Assembly (NCBI GenBank): GCA_964577055.1
Contig: CAZNWC010000001.1
Coordinates: 186,001-250,000 of the forward strand
Reading direction: 5' to 3'
Length of the DNA stretch: 64,000 nt
From: PNNG01 sp964577055
GTDB taxonomy: Bacteria; Bacteroidota; Bacteroidia; UBA7662
Under the pieces are notes generated by a model. That model worked only from the letters and a program-made list of their open reading frames with translations, had not been told where the DNA came from and ran no database searches. A program made the position numbers and the translations under genes. Each line of letters opens with the position of its first letter. Within the stretch, counting starts at the first letter, position 1. Positions 53,607 to 62,069 of the stretch are shown one piece after another.

Positions 53607-54367
53607 TCTCTCCCGACCGGCAACAACCTTGGTACGCGTCCTGGTTCGACAGCCCCTATTACCCCCTGCTTTACCGCAACCGCGATATGGCAGAAGCAGA
53701 GCAATTCATCGTGGCCTTGTGCGATTATTTGCAAGCCGAGCCTGGCAGTAATGCGCTTGATTTGGCCTGTGGCAGAGGCAGGCATGCATTGGTGATGGCC
53801 CGCCAAGGACTGCAGGTCACAGGGCTTGACCTATCGGAAAGTAGTTTAGCCGAGGCTACGCAATTGGCCGAAAAACACCCTGCCCTAAAATTGGGCTTCG
53901 CAAGGCATGATATGCGGGCCGTATTTGCCCACAATCACTTCGATTTGGTTTTCAATCTCTTCACCAGTTTTGGCTATTTCGACGACGAAGAGGAGGACCA
54001 AAAAGTAATTGCAGCGGTATTGGCCGCACTAAAACCCGGAGGCAGATTCGTCTTTGATTTTTTGCATGCCCCCTTTGTGCAGGAAACCTTTGTGCCCAGC
54101 GAAGAAAAAACTATTGATGGCGTTGATTTTGCTATTTCGCGCCACATTACAGATACTTGGATTGTAAAGCAAATCAACGTTACCGATGCCGGTCATCAAT
54201 ACCGCTTTTTCGAAAAAGTAAGGCATTACAGTCCCGAGAGCCTGGAGCGACTGCTGCTTTCGCAAGGTTTCATTGTTCTGCGTCAATTTGGCGATTACCA
54301 ATTAGGAGATCCGACGCCCGAAAGTCCAAGATGCATTTTTATTTGCCAGAAGCCATGGAGCAATTGA
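53603..54367 (+). CDS. Class I SAM-dependent methyltransferase
   Basis: This 254-residue protein has motif I 'ALDLACGRGRHAL' (D53, G57, G59), D76 in 'VTGLDLSE' and 'LAALKPGGRFVFDFLH'. The pattern fits small-molecule methyltransferases of the UbiE/Methyltransf_25 type. The opening 'PWYASWFDSPYYPLLYRNRD' is a conserved block in a Bacteroidota subgroup. ATG 53603 overlaps the previous stop (ATGA). The substrate is unknown. Confidence 0.85.
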   Translation: MISPDRQQPWYASWFDSPYYPLLYRNRDMAEAEQFIVALCDYLQAEPGSNALDLACGRGRHALVMARQGLQVTGLDLSESSLAEATQLAEKHPALKLGFARHDMRAVFAHNHFDLVFNLFTSFGYFDDEEEDQKVIAAVLAALKPGGRFVFDFLHAPFVQETFVPSEEKTIDGVDFAISRHITDTWIVKQINVTDAGHQYRFFEKVRHYSPESLERLLLSQGFIVLRQFGDYQLGDPTPESPRCIFICQKPWSN

Positions 54368-54912
54368 TTGCATTAGACGAACAAGTCCTTTATTGGATCA
54401 ACAGAGGAATGGCCAATGCCTGGCTGGATGCTTGGTTTCCCACTACAAGGAATATGTTTTTTTGGGCACCCTTGTATGTGTTTCTGATTGCTTTTTTTGC
54501 CCTGAATTTTGGCAAAAAGGGTTGGTGGGTCATTGGTTTGGTCTTGCTTACCTTTGCCTGTACCGATTTACTCAGCAGCAGCATCATCAAACCATGGGTA
54601 GGCCGTTTACGGCCATGCAACGACGAGGAAATTCGTCAGTGGGTGCGTTTGTTAGTGCCCTGCGGCAGTGGCAAAAGCTTTACCAGCTCGCATGCCACCA
54701 ATCATTTTGGGGTTGCACTCTTTTTAGGTCTTGTACTTCGTCCATTTTACAAGCCCGCATTGCTTCTTTTTGTGGTGTGGGCTGGAACCATCTCTTTGGC
54801 ACAAGTGTATGTTGGGGTACACTATCCTTTAGATGTTTTGGCTGGCGCCTGTTTGGGTAGCTTGGTTGGCTGGAGTATGTGGCGGATGTATTTGATAAAA
54901 TGGAAATTATGA
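54355..54912 (+). CDS. PAP2-family membrane phosphatase
   Basis: This integral-membrane phosphatase acts on lipid or undecaprenyl pyrophosphates. The three PAP2 motifs are present: K79-x6-R86-P87 ('KPWVGRLRP'), 'SFTSSHATNH' (S112-H113) and 'VYVGVHYPLDVLAG' (H156, D160). The arginine that usually precedes motif 3 is Q150 here, a common-looking variant. The helices fit a six-helix topology, and the protein has 185 residues from ATG 54355. ATG 54331 (eight codons earlier) is possible. It overlaps both neighbours. Confidence 0.87.
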   Translation: MEQLIALDEQVLYWINRGMANAWLDAWFPTTRNMFFWAPLYVFLIAFFALNFGKKGWWVIGLVLLTFACTDLLSSSIIKPWVGRLRPCNDEEIRQWVRLLVPCGSGKSFTSSHATNHFGVALFLGLVLRPFYKPALLLFVVWAGTISLAQVYVGVHYPLDVLAGACLGSLVGWSMWRMYLIKWKL

Positions 54913-55676
54913 ACCTGAGTTGGTTGGGTTTGAGCCTATTGTTTGCCAGTACCATGGCTGGAGGTTTGCTTGTGCTGGCGGTGAAACCGCACTGGACCAA
55001 ACCGCTGAAGATGCTGCTCACCTTTTGCGGGGGTTTTTTGTTTGCCACTGCTGTTTTGCATCTGCTGCCCGAGGTATTTGCTACGCAACATCATTACGAG
55101 GGCTTGTTGATTTTGGTGGGATTCTTTTTGCAAATGCTCCTCGAAAAATTTTCGGAAGGCATTGAGCACGGACATTTGCATTTGGAGGGTCATGCCGGAC
55201 ACGACCATGGTCACCACGACCATTCGCACTTTCACAAACACGGATTATCGTTTGGTTTGCTCCTCAGTTTATCGATTCATTCTTTGGTGGAGGGCATTCC
55301 CTTGAATGGAAGCTTTGGCATCGAGCGACCTTTTTGGGAAAACCCCTTGTTGCTGGGCATCATTCTGCACAAATTTCCTGCGGCTTTTGCACTCATGACC
55401 GTATTGCGTCAATCGGCCTTGGGCAAGAAGCAAAGACTGGGCATGCTGCTGTTTTTTGCTGCCATGACGCCTCTTGGGGTATTGATCGGGCATTTTATCT
55501 TGGCCGCCGGTACCGGACATGACAGTGAAACTTTTCACATCATGCTGGCCCTGGCTACTGGCTCATTTTTGCAAATTGCCACCACCATTTTGTTTGAAAG
55601 CACAGTTAACCATGCTTTATCGGTAAAACAAATTCTTTTGGCCTTTGGCGGTGGCCTTTTGGCATTTGCACTTTAA
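54909..55676 (+). CDS. ZIP-family metal transporter
   Basis: This divalent-metal permease has 255 residues and about eight membrane helices. A histidine-rich loop spans residues 87-111 (13 His in 25). The metal-site helices contain H124 and E128 in 'IHSLVEGIPLNG' and H154 in 'ILHKFPAAF'. The likely substrate is zinc or iron. ATG 54909 overlaps the PAP2 stop (ATGA). GTG 54879 and ATG 54900 are in-frame alternatives. The zinc/iron-dependent regulator at 60560 is nearby but not linked. Confidence 0.9.
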   Translation: MNLSWLGLSLLFASTMAGGLLVLAVKPHWTKPLKMLLTFCGGFLFATAVLHLLPEVFATQHHYEGLLILVGFFLQMLLEKFSEGIEHGHLHLEGHAGHDHGHHDHSHFHKHGLSFGLLLSLSIHSLVEGIPLNGSFGIERPFWENPLLLGIILHKFPAAFALMTVLRQSALGKKQRLGMLLFFAAMTPLGVLIGHFILAAGTGHDSETFHIMLALATGSFLQIATTILFESTVNHALSVKQILLAFGGGLLAFAL

Positions 55677-55706
55677 TTTTCACAATCGACAAGCCTTTCT
55701 TACATT

Positions 55707-55723
55707 CAGGCAGTAATTGCCTG
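55707..55723 (+). promoter_or_regulatory. Hairpin directly before a start codon
   Basis: CAGGCA-GTAAT-TGCCTG is a perfect 6-bp stem ending 3 bases before the ATG at 55727. It could hide the ribosome-landing site, or be a regulator half-site pair. No T-run follows. Confidence 0.5.
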
Positions 55724-55726
55724 TGT

Positions 55727-57097
55727 ATGAAAAACTATTTTTTTATTGTGTTCCTTTTCGTAGCCCAATCATTAACGGCCCAAGTGCAAAATGGCTTTGA
55801 TTTCGATGGGGTTGACGATTACCTTGGCCAAGCCAATGGATCTGCGAGTCTAACGGGCTTGTCGGCTTTTTCAATGGCATGTTGGGTGCAACCAACAAAC
55901 GCCAGTCCGGCATTCCCCAATTTCGATGGGATTATTGGGTACCGCAATGAATCAAATGCCGACTTTTTTATTTTGCAGCTCAGCGCCGTCAATTTTGAAG
56001 CGCGCTTGCGAAACAGCAATGGACAAGCATTCACCATCACTTCGCCCACTTGTCAGCTGAACCAGTGGCAACACGTTGCGCTCATCTACACGGGCAGTCA
56101 ACTGCGGTTTTACCACAACGGCCTGCTTTCGCAAAGCATTGCTGCCAGTGGTATCATCAATAATCCCAACGTAGAATTCAATATAGGCCGCATTCCATTT
56201 CAAACGACTCCTTTTTGGTTGCAAGGCAAGGTTGACGAAGTGGGAATTTGGTCACGGGCATTGTCGGATACCGAGGTTTTGTGCCTTGCGCGCCAGAAGC
56301 TCGACAGCAGCATGGCCGGCTTGGTGCATTATTTCCCGATGGATGAGGGTGTTGCCGGGGGAAATAATGGGATTCTACCCTATGTCACCGACATTAAAAG
56401 CAACAACAACGCTTTTTTCTATGGCACAGCGCTCATGGGAGCGACTTCCAATTTTGTGACCGGCACACAGCAAATCACCCAAATTGCCGACAGCGCCTGC
56501 CAGGGAAGTCAGTATAGCTTGCACGGCAGGCAATTTCTGGTGCCAGGTGATTACCATTACCGCATTGCCGCCAACGAAGGTTGCGATTCAGCCATTCATT
56601 TGCAGCTTAGTGCCCGCCAGCTGAATGTTGGGGTGAATCAAAACCGCGAATTGCTGACCGCCACCAATACCCAAGCCACCGCTTTTCAGTGGTTGAGATG
56701 CGATCAGAATTTTGCCCCCATAGCGGGTGCGAATAGTGCCAGCTACCAGGCTTTGGCCAATGGGCAATATGCGGTTGCCATCACCGAACAAGGTTGTACC
56801 GATACCTCTGCTTGCTTTACTGTGAGCACCGTCGGCGTTGAAACCGAGGTCAGCAGTTCCTTCCGGCTGTTCCCCAATCCATCCGCCGAACAGCTTTACC
56901 TTGACTGGCCCAGCCATATCCAGGTGAAAAGCCTGCGTTGCTTCCATATCACTGGAACAGAGGTGCCCATCAGCAACCAACCCGAGCCAAACCAAACTTG
57001 GCGATTGGATGTAGCAACATTGCCGCCTGGATTTTACCTCATTGAGGTTCAAACAGCGCATCAATGGCATTTTTTGAAATGGCAAAAAGGGCCTTGA
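55727..57097 (+). CDS. Secreted LamG/concanavalin-like protein with T9SS sorting domain
   Basis: This 456-residue exported protein has a signal peptide (about 1-18) and a LamG/laminin-type lectin domain (about 22-200). The domain opens 'FDFDGVDDYLGQ' and ends 'GKVDEVGIWSRALSDTEV', a classic signature. A linker with an HYR-like 'ATAFQWLRCDQNFAPIAGA' segment follows, then the T9SS domain ('FRLFPNPSAEQLYLDW'). A glycan- or matrix-binding role at the surface is likely. Confidence 0.85.
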   Translation: MKNYFFIVFLFVAQSLTAQVQNGFDFDGVDDYLGQANGSASLTGLSAFSMACWVQPTNASPAFPNFDGIIGYRNESNADFFILQLSAVNFEARLRNSNGQAFTITSPTCQLNQWQHVALIYTGSQLRFYHNGLLSQSIAASGIINNPNVEFNIGRIPFQTTPFWLQGKVDEVGIWSRALSDTEVLCLARQKLDSSMAGLVHYFPMDEGVAGGNNGILPYVTDIKSNNNAFFYGTALMGATSNFVTGTQQITQIADSACQGSQYSLHGRQFLVPGDYHYRIAANEGCDSAIHLQLSARQLNVGVNQNRELLTATNTQATAFQWLRCDQNFAPIAGANSASYQALANGQYAVAITEQGCTDTSACFTVSTVGVETEVSSSFRLFPNPSAEQLYLDWPSHIQVKSLRCFHITGTEVPISNQPEPNQTWRLDVATLPPGFYLIEVQTAHQWHFLKWQKGP

Positions 57098-57182
57098 TTT
57101 GGTCGAATAAAATGCGGCATTCGTCGTAAAAAACAACGCATTTCATCGGGCTAACCCTTAATTTCGTTCATTCAACTACCTT

Positions 57183-59027
57183 ATGTCGAACTGGTCCGTC
57201 GCACTATTTGAACAATCACCCCTCCCCATGGCGGTGCATAGGCTCCTCAAAAATGAGCATGAGGTGTTGGGATTTGCTTTTGTCTCAACCAATAGGGCTT
57301 TTGAACGGTTATGGGCAAATTTGGAAATAAATTGGGGCAATGACGGCGGAAAAAATTGCCACCCATATCCCGACGACTTCTTTGAAAAATTTCAAAAAAC
57401 GGTCTTGGCTGACCCCACGGGAAATAAACACCTTGAAATTCCGGTGTGGTCGGCATCGGAAGAAAGTTGGTATACAGGCACCTTTTACAGCATCCATGAA
57501 ACGAATTCGCCTGTACGTTGCAGGCGCCGTCTGCCAAAGGCAGCTTTGAAGCAGCATCAGAGCGGCTCAGTCATTTCGTCAACGGCAGTCATGATTCCAT
57601 TCAGGTAAGCGACCTAAAGGGGCAAATGGTCTACATCAATCAAGAAGGCGCAAACCGACTGGGCATAAGCCCCGACCAAATTTCCAAATTCAAGGTTTCT
57701 GATTTTGAGCCCTTGTTCAAAACCCCGAGTAGCTGGGAATCACATGTAAAGCATTTACGCATGGGCGAAATGCAAGTGTACAGCCACAATTTCCATAGCG
57801 GATTGGAAAAAGAAATCCCTGTAGAAGTATACGTGAGTTTGCGCGCCATCCAGGGAAAAGAATACGTTATTGCTATTTCGCGGAACATTGCAGACAGAAT
57901 TGACAGCCAGAAAGCATTCGAAAAACACATGGGCATGTTGGAATTACTCATCCACATGGCCAATACCTACATCAATGCCCCGATTGACCAATTGGACGTG
58001 CTCATCAACCAATCGTTGCAAGAACTGGGCAGCTTTGTGGATGCCGATCGCGCCTATGTGTTTGACTACAATTTTGAAGCAGGAAACTGTAGCAATACAT
58101 TTGAATGGTGCGCAGCGGGAATTACCCCCGAAATAGAAAATCTGCAAGAAGTTCCGTTGGATTTAATTCCATATTGGGTAGAAACGCACCAAGCTGGACA
58201 AGCCTTTTTTGTAGAGGATGTTGCCTGGCTGGGCGAGGAGCTATTGGGACTTAAGAACATCTTGGAGCCCCAAGGCATCATCAGTTTGATGACGGTACCC
58301 ATGCGGAGCCCTGAAGGCGAGTTGCTCGGCTTTTTGGGATTCGATTCTGTCCGCGAAAAGCGCATTTATTCAGATCGGGAAAGGCAGCTGCTTGAGGTTT
58401 TCTCCAGTATGTTGGTAAAAAACATCCGGCAGCGGGCACAAACCCAAAGCAGAATGAAAATGGCGATAGCTGACGCACATGCTGCGAGCAAAGCCAAATC
58501 GGATTTTTTGGCCAATATGAGCCACGAATTGCGTACCCCTTTGAATGGGGTGATTGGCTTTGTTGACTTGCTGCGTTCAACCCCCTTATCGCCCAATCAG
58601 CTTGAATTTGTAGAGAGTACGAGTATTTCGGCACGAGCGCCCATTGATCATGTTGGCAGATGATGTGCCCCTCAACCTCACCCTTGCCCGTTGGATGCTT
58701 GAAAAAATGATACCTGGTGCACGTCTCCTCGAAGCGCGAAGTGGCGAAGCAGCGCTGTTACTTCAGGCAGAGGATTTGAAACTCGATCTAATTTTCATGG
58801 ACGTGCAGATGCCCGATATGGATGAACTGGAAACCACCCGCCTCATACGCGAACGCGAGGCCTGCGCCAACAAAGGTGAACATGTACCCATCGTAGCCCT
58901 CACTGCAGGTGCATTACAAGAATTGCGGCACCGCTGTTTGGCGGCTGGCATGGATGATTTTCTTACAAAACCTATCCATGTTGAACAATTGGAAATGATG
59001 CTCCGCAAATTTTTGCAAAAAAAATAA
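57183..59027 (+). pseudogene. Decayed hybrid histidine kinase (PAS-PAS-GAF-HisKA-REC, HATPase lost)
   Basis: Three frames together make one gene. 57183 to about 57520 encodes a PAS domain ('LFEQSPLPMAVHRLL'). A frameshift near 57505-57530 moves to a frame encoding a second PAS ('HDSIQVSDLKGQMVYINQEG'), a GAF domain (about 57950-58430) and a HisKA box 'MSHELRTPLNGVIGF'. At about 58625-58640 the sequence jumps directly to 'ERPLIMLADDVPLNLTLARW' in yet another frame, a receiver domain with 'LIFMDVQMPDMDE', ending at 59027. The whole ATP-binding domain is absent. The junction suggests an internal deletion. Confidence 0.82.
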
Positions 59028-59065
59028 TACCTAATTTCCTTAGGTATATAGTTTACTATTATTTG

Positions 59066-59389
59066 ATGCGGACTGCCGAAGGACGGATGCACCGGGTCGT
59101 TGGTGCCTTGCAAGACATTACCAAAAACCAAAAGCAGCTCATTGCCATTAGCAAGTAAAATGAAGCCCTTAAAGAGATAGCATGGATCCAATCACATGTG
59201 ATTAGGGCACCCCTTGCACGCCTGATGAGCCTGGTGCAGCTATTGCAGATGGAGGATTATGAAAGCGAAATCGACCGAAAAAATCTCGAATCCTATATTG
59301 CAGAAGCCGCTGAGCAACTCGACAATGTGATTTCCGAAATCGTTAGTAAGGCTGCAGATATTCAATCAGAATTAGATGCGTCGGCCTAA
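59066..59389 (+). pseudogene. Remnant of a PAS-domain protein with in-frame stop
   Basis: Translation of 59066-59155 gives the end of a PAC motif ('HRVVGALQDITKNQKQLI'). A TAA interrupts at 59156. The same frame continues with 'NEALKEIAWIQSHVIRAPLARL' and an acidic helix to 59389. This C-terminal module is typical of short Bacteroidota PAS proteins. The PAS core is missing. A perfect ATACCTAA-N5-TTAGGTAT inverted repeat (59027-59047) separates it from the preceding pseudogene. Confidence 0.75.
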
Positions 59390-59391
59390 GC

Positions 59392-60237
59392 TCACTTGCC
59401 TTTGCCTTTGATCATCCCAAAAAAGGCTTTTAGTTGTTCGCGCGGATACATATTGGCGAACAAATTGAATTGACCCGCTTGCAATCGCTCTCCACCATCA
59501 ATAGTTACGCAGTCGCCTGTGATATAAGCACTCATATCGCTCATCAGGAAAGTTGCCAACCATCCAAGCTCTTCATGCTGACCATAACGGCCTGCAGGGA
59601 TGCGCTTGAGGTATTTTTCTTCGATGCTCTTATCGGGCAATAAACGGCTCCAGGCTCCTTCGGTGGGGAACGGTCCTGGCGCGATGGCATTCAATCGAAT
59701 GCCGTATGTGGCCCATTCCATGGCCAAGGAAGTGGTCATGGCATAAACGCCGGCTTTGGCACAAGCCGAGGGCAATACGAAAGCAGAACCCGATTCGGTA
59801 TAGGTGGTTACGATGTTCAGAACCACCCCTCCCTGTTCTTTTTTATCAATCAACCGTTTGCCAAAAGCACGGGTACAATGAAAACTACCTTTCAAAACAA
59901 TATCGATAACCGCATTGAATGCATTGTCGCTCAAATCTTCGCTCGCTGCTAAAAAATTGCCCGCAGCATTGTTCACCAATCCATTGATTGTCCCCAATCG
60001 TGCTTCCAAAGCACTGAACATGGCCTCCACGCCTTGCGAATCGCGCACATCGCACACTTCGAACACTGCGTTGTGACCAATTTCGGCAACTGCTTGCTGC
60101 AACTTTTCTTCCCGTCGTCCACAGATCGCAACCTGCGCACCCAATGCCGCAAAAGTTTTGGCCATGGCCAAACCCAGTCCGCTGCCACCACCAGTAACCA
60201 AAATGTTCTTTCCTGCTAAAGTATCGTTGGTAAACAT
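59392..60237 (-). CDS. SDR oxidoreductase of the 2,4-dienoyl-CoA reductase type
   Basis: This NAD(P)H-dependent Rossmann enzyme has 281 residues. The cofactor motif is 'TGGGSGLG' (15-22), with 'NNAAGNF' (89-95). The usual Y-x3-K is not in place. Instead the sequence reads 'TTYTESGSAFVLPSACAKAG', with Y146 and K161, the arrangement of mitochondrial/peroxisomal 2,4-dienoyl-CoA reductases. It is therefore likely to help beta-oxidation of unsaturated fatty acids. It is transcribed alone, convergent with the PAS remnant. Confidence 0.85.
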   Translation of the reverse strand: MFTNDTLAGKNILVTGGGSGLGLAMAKTFAALGAQVAICGRREEKLQQAVAEIGHNAVFEVCDVRDSQGVEAMFSALEARLGTINGLVNNAAGNFLAASEDLSDNAFNAVIDIVLKGSFHCTRAFGKRLIDKKEQGGVVLNIVTTYTESGSAFVLPSACAKAGVYAMTTSLAMEWATYGIRLNAIAPGPFPTEGAWSRLLPDKSIEEKYLKRIPAGRYGQHEELGWLATFLMSDMSAYITGDCVTIDGGERLQAGQFNLFANMYPREQLKAFFGMIKGKGK

Positions 60238-60335
60238 CTATTTCAATTTGTTGGTAATATAGGGCTGCATTCGGCTGTAGACAAGCACCTCTACTACATT
60301 TAGCCAAGCGCATATAAATTTCAATTGGCAATCCT

Positions 60336-60343
60336 TATTTTTG
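60336..60343 (+). promoter_or_regulatory. Candidate -7 box for the small-membrane-protein/fur operon
   Basis: TATTTTTG fits TAnnTTTG and ends 13 bases before the ATG at 60357. The -33 region is not clear. Confidence 0.45.
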
Positions 60344-60356
60344 TGTGCTCAAAGCC

Positions 60357-60563
60357 ATGACCATGAATTTCAAACTCGGCGTACTTTTTACTTTGTTGAC
60401 CCTTGCTTTTGCAGGCTATATTTTTTACGCAGGCATCATGATGCCCGACACCCTTGGCTACACTGAAATGTTGATTTTTTGTGGTTTGCTCGCCGGTGTT
60501 AGCTGGTTTGTAACCATGGGTGCTTTTGAAGACATTGACAACGAGCGTAAAGCCACGAAGTGA
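60357..60563 (+). CDS. Small two-helix membrane protein
   Basis: This 68-residue protein has hydrophobic helices at about 6-25 and 36-54 and a charged tail ('FEDIDNERKATK'). I recognise no named family. ATG 60357 and 60363 are both possible; a GTG lies upstream at 60345. The stop overlaps the GTG of the Fur-family gene by 2 bases, so it is translationally coupled to the regulator. Confidence 0.65.
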   Translation: MTMNFKLGVLFTLLTLAFAGYIFYAGIMMPDTLGYTEMLIFCGLLAGVSWFVTMGAFEDIDNERKATK

Positions 60564-60976
60564 GCAAAAGAGCGCTTTCGCTGCTGAAATCGCACGAACT
60601 GCGTTTGACCGATGCCCGCATCGATGTGCTCGATTTTATCATCGACCATACACGTGCCATTTCTCAACCTGAGCTCGAACACGCACTGGTTCACAAGTAT
60701 GATAGGGTAACGTTGTACCGCACCCTCAATACATTTACCGATAAAGGGCTGCTGCACCAAGTAGCCGACAACAGTGGCAGTATGAAATATGCCCTTTGCA
60801 GTGACCAGTGCAGCGAACACGAACACCACCACGAGCACTTGCATTTCCACTGCATCCGTTGTCAAGAAACCGTTTGCATCGAAAACAGCATGATGGTTCC
60901 GCCAACTTTACCGGCCGGCTACCAAGCCAATGATTTCAACTTTGTGGCCAACGGCATTTGTCCGAAATGCGCCTAA
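60560..60976 (+). CDS. Fur-family metal-responsive transcriptional regulator
   Basis: This 138-residue winged-helix repressor has 'LTDARIDVLDFI' (helix 1 region), the DNA-reading helix 'DRVTLYRTLNTF' and a histidine-rich regulatory segment 'SEHEHHHEHLHFHC'. Two CxxC pairs (C98/C101 and C134/C137) form the structural zinc site. The type (Fur, Zur or PerR) cannot be fixed from sequence; the histidine-rich metal site fits Zur or Fur. GTG 60560 is the start. The 3' end overlaps the convergent ACR3 gene by 4 bp. Confidence 0.88.
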   Translation: MSKRALSLLKSHELRLTDARIDVLDFIIDHTRAISQPELEHALVHKYDRVTLYRTLNTFTDKGLLHQVADNSGSMKYALCSDQCSEHEHHHEHLHFHCIRCQETVCIENSMMVPPTLPAGYQANDFNFVANGICPKCA

Positions 60977-62001
60977 TACCGCCTTCTGTTGGCAAATGCC
61001 ACCAGCGAAAGCATCAGAGGAACTTCCACCAAAACGCCGACTACGGTGACCAAAGCCGCCGGCGATTCGAGTCCGAACAAGGCAATGGCCACAGCCACTG
61101 CCAACTCAAAAAAATTGCTTGCACCAATGAGCGAAGCAGGCGCACAAATGGCATGAGATAGGTTTAAATACTTTCCCGCAAACCAAGATGCAAAAAAGAT
61201 AAAATAGGTTTGCAACATCAAAGGAACCGCAATCAGCAAAATGAGCAGCGGGTTATGTATTAAGTGCTTTCCTTGAAAGGCAAAAAGCAGCACCAAAGTC
61301 GCCAACAAAGCAAATATGGTAATGGGCTTGAATGCCGGGATCAAACGCTCCGCTAGCCAAGCTGTGCCCTTCTTACCAAGAGCCCAGCGATGTGTGAACC
61401 AGCCTGCTGCCAAAGGCACCACCACAAAAAGGAGTACCGAAGCCAAGAGTGTGTCGTATGGAATGTGCACATCGGCTACACCAAGCAACAAGCCGACGAT
61501 GGGCACAAAAGCCACCAAAAGCACCAAATCGTTCACGGCTACCTGCACCAAGGTGTAATTGGCATCGCCCCTGCTGAGGTAGCTCCACACAAACACCATG
61601 GCCGTGCAAGGTGCTGCGCCTAACAAAATGGCGCCTGCCACATATTCACCCAGCTTTTCGGGTTCGATGTAAGCCGCATACAAATGCTCAAAAAAAAGCC
61701 AGGCAAAAAAAGCCATGCTAAATGGCTTCACCAACCAGTTTACCACCAAGGTCAACCACAAACCCTTCGGATTTTTACGTACCTCACCCAACTTCGAAAA
61801 ATCGATTTGCAACATCATCGGAAAAATCATGAGCCAGATGAGTATGGCAATCGGAATGTTTACCCTGCCCCACTCTAAACCGGCCAAACGACCAAAAAAA
61901 GCCGGGAAAATTGGGCCTAAGATGGTGCCAAGTGCCATCGACAGCAACACCCACCAAGTCAAATTTTTCTCAAAGGCGCCCAAGCCCGCTGCTTGCTTCA
62001 T
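60973..62001 (-). CDS. ACR3-family arsenite efflux transporter
   Basis: This 342-residue carrier has ten predicted helices and exports As(III) using the proton-motive force. The family motif 'GAAPCTAMVFVWSYLSRGD' holds the catalytic cysteine of helix 4. 'NDLVLLVAFVPIVGLL' and 'ASLIGASNFFELAVAVAI' are the other conserved helices. There is no ArsR, ArsC or ArsM gene beside it, but an operator-like palindrome lies directly upstream. The start ATG is 62001. Confidence 0.92.
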   Translation of the reverse strand: MKQAAGLGAFEKNLTWWVLLSMALGTILGPIFPAFFGRLAGLEWGRVNIPIAILIWLMIFPMMLQIDFSKLGEVRKNPKGLWLTLVVNWLVKPFSMAFFAWLFFEHLYAAYIEPEKLGEYVAGAILLGAAPCTAMVFVWSYLSRGDANYTLVQVAVNDLVLLVAFVPIVGLLLGVADVHIPYDTLLASVLLFVVVPLAAGWFTHRWALGKKGTAWLAERLIPAFKPITIFALLATLVLLFAFQGKHLIHNPLLILLIAVPLMLQTYFIFFASWFAGKYLNLSHAICAPASLIGASNFFELAVAVAIALFGLESPAALVTVVGVLVEVPLMLSLVAFANRRRY

Positions 62002-62015
62002 GACGGTTGTATTTT

Positions 62016-62041
62016 ATCGCAATATTACGATTTTATTGCGA
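62016..62041. promoter_or_regulatory. Candidate ArsR-type operator upstream of the arsenite exporter
   Basis: ATCGCAATATTACGAT (62016-62031) is a near-perfect palindrome (one mismatched pair). TATTGCGA follows at 62034-62041 and pairs perfectly with TCGCAATA inside the first element. The sites lie 15 bases before the exporter ATG (-) and about 30 bases before the kynureninase start (+). A TAnnTTTG-like box, TAGTTTTG, is at 62053-62060 on the + strand. Confidence 0.6.
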
Positions 62042-62069
62042 CTCAAAAAGCAATAGTTTTGTGCTACCC

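Noticed and set aside
57518..58663. Reading the 381-residue PAS-GAF-HisKA frame as an intact gene
   Set aside because: It lacks an N-terminal PAS that continues in the adjoining frame and ends abruptly within HisKA without an ATPase domain.
59392..60237. SDR enzyme looked catalytically dead because Y-x3-K is missing at the usual place
   Set aside because: The motif order (Y146, then PSACAKAG with K161) is that of 2,4-dienoyl-CoA reductases, so it is likely active.
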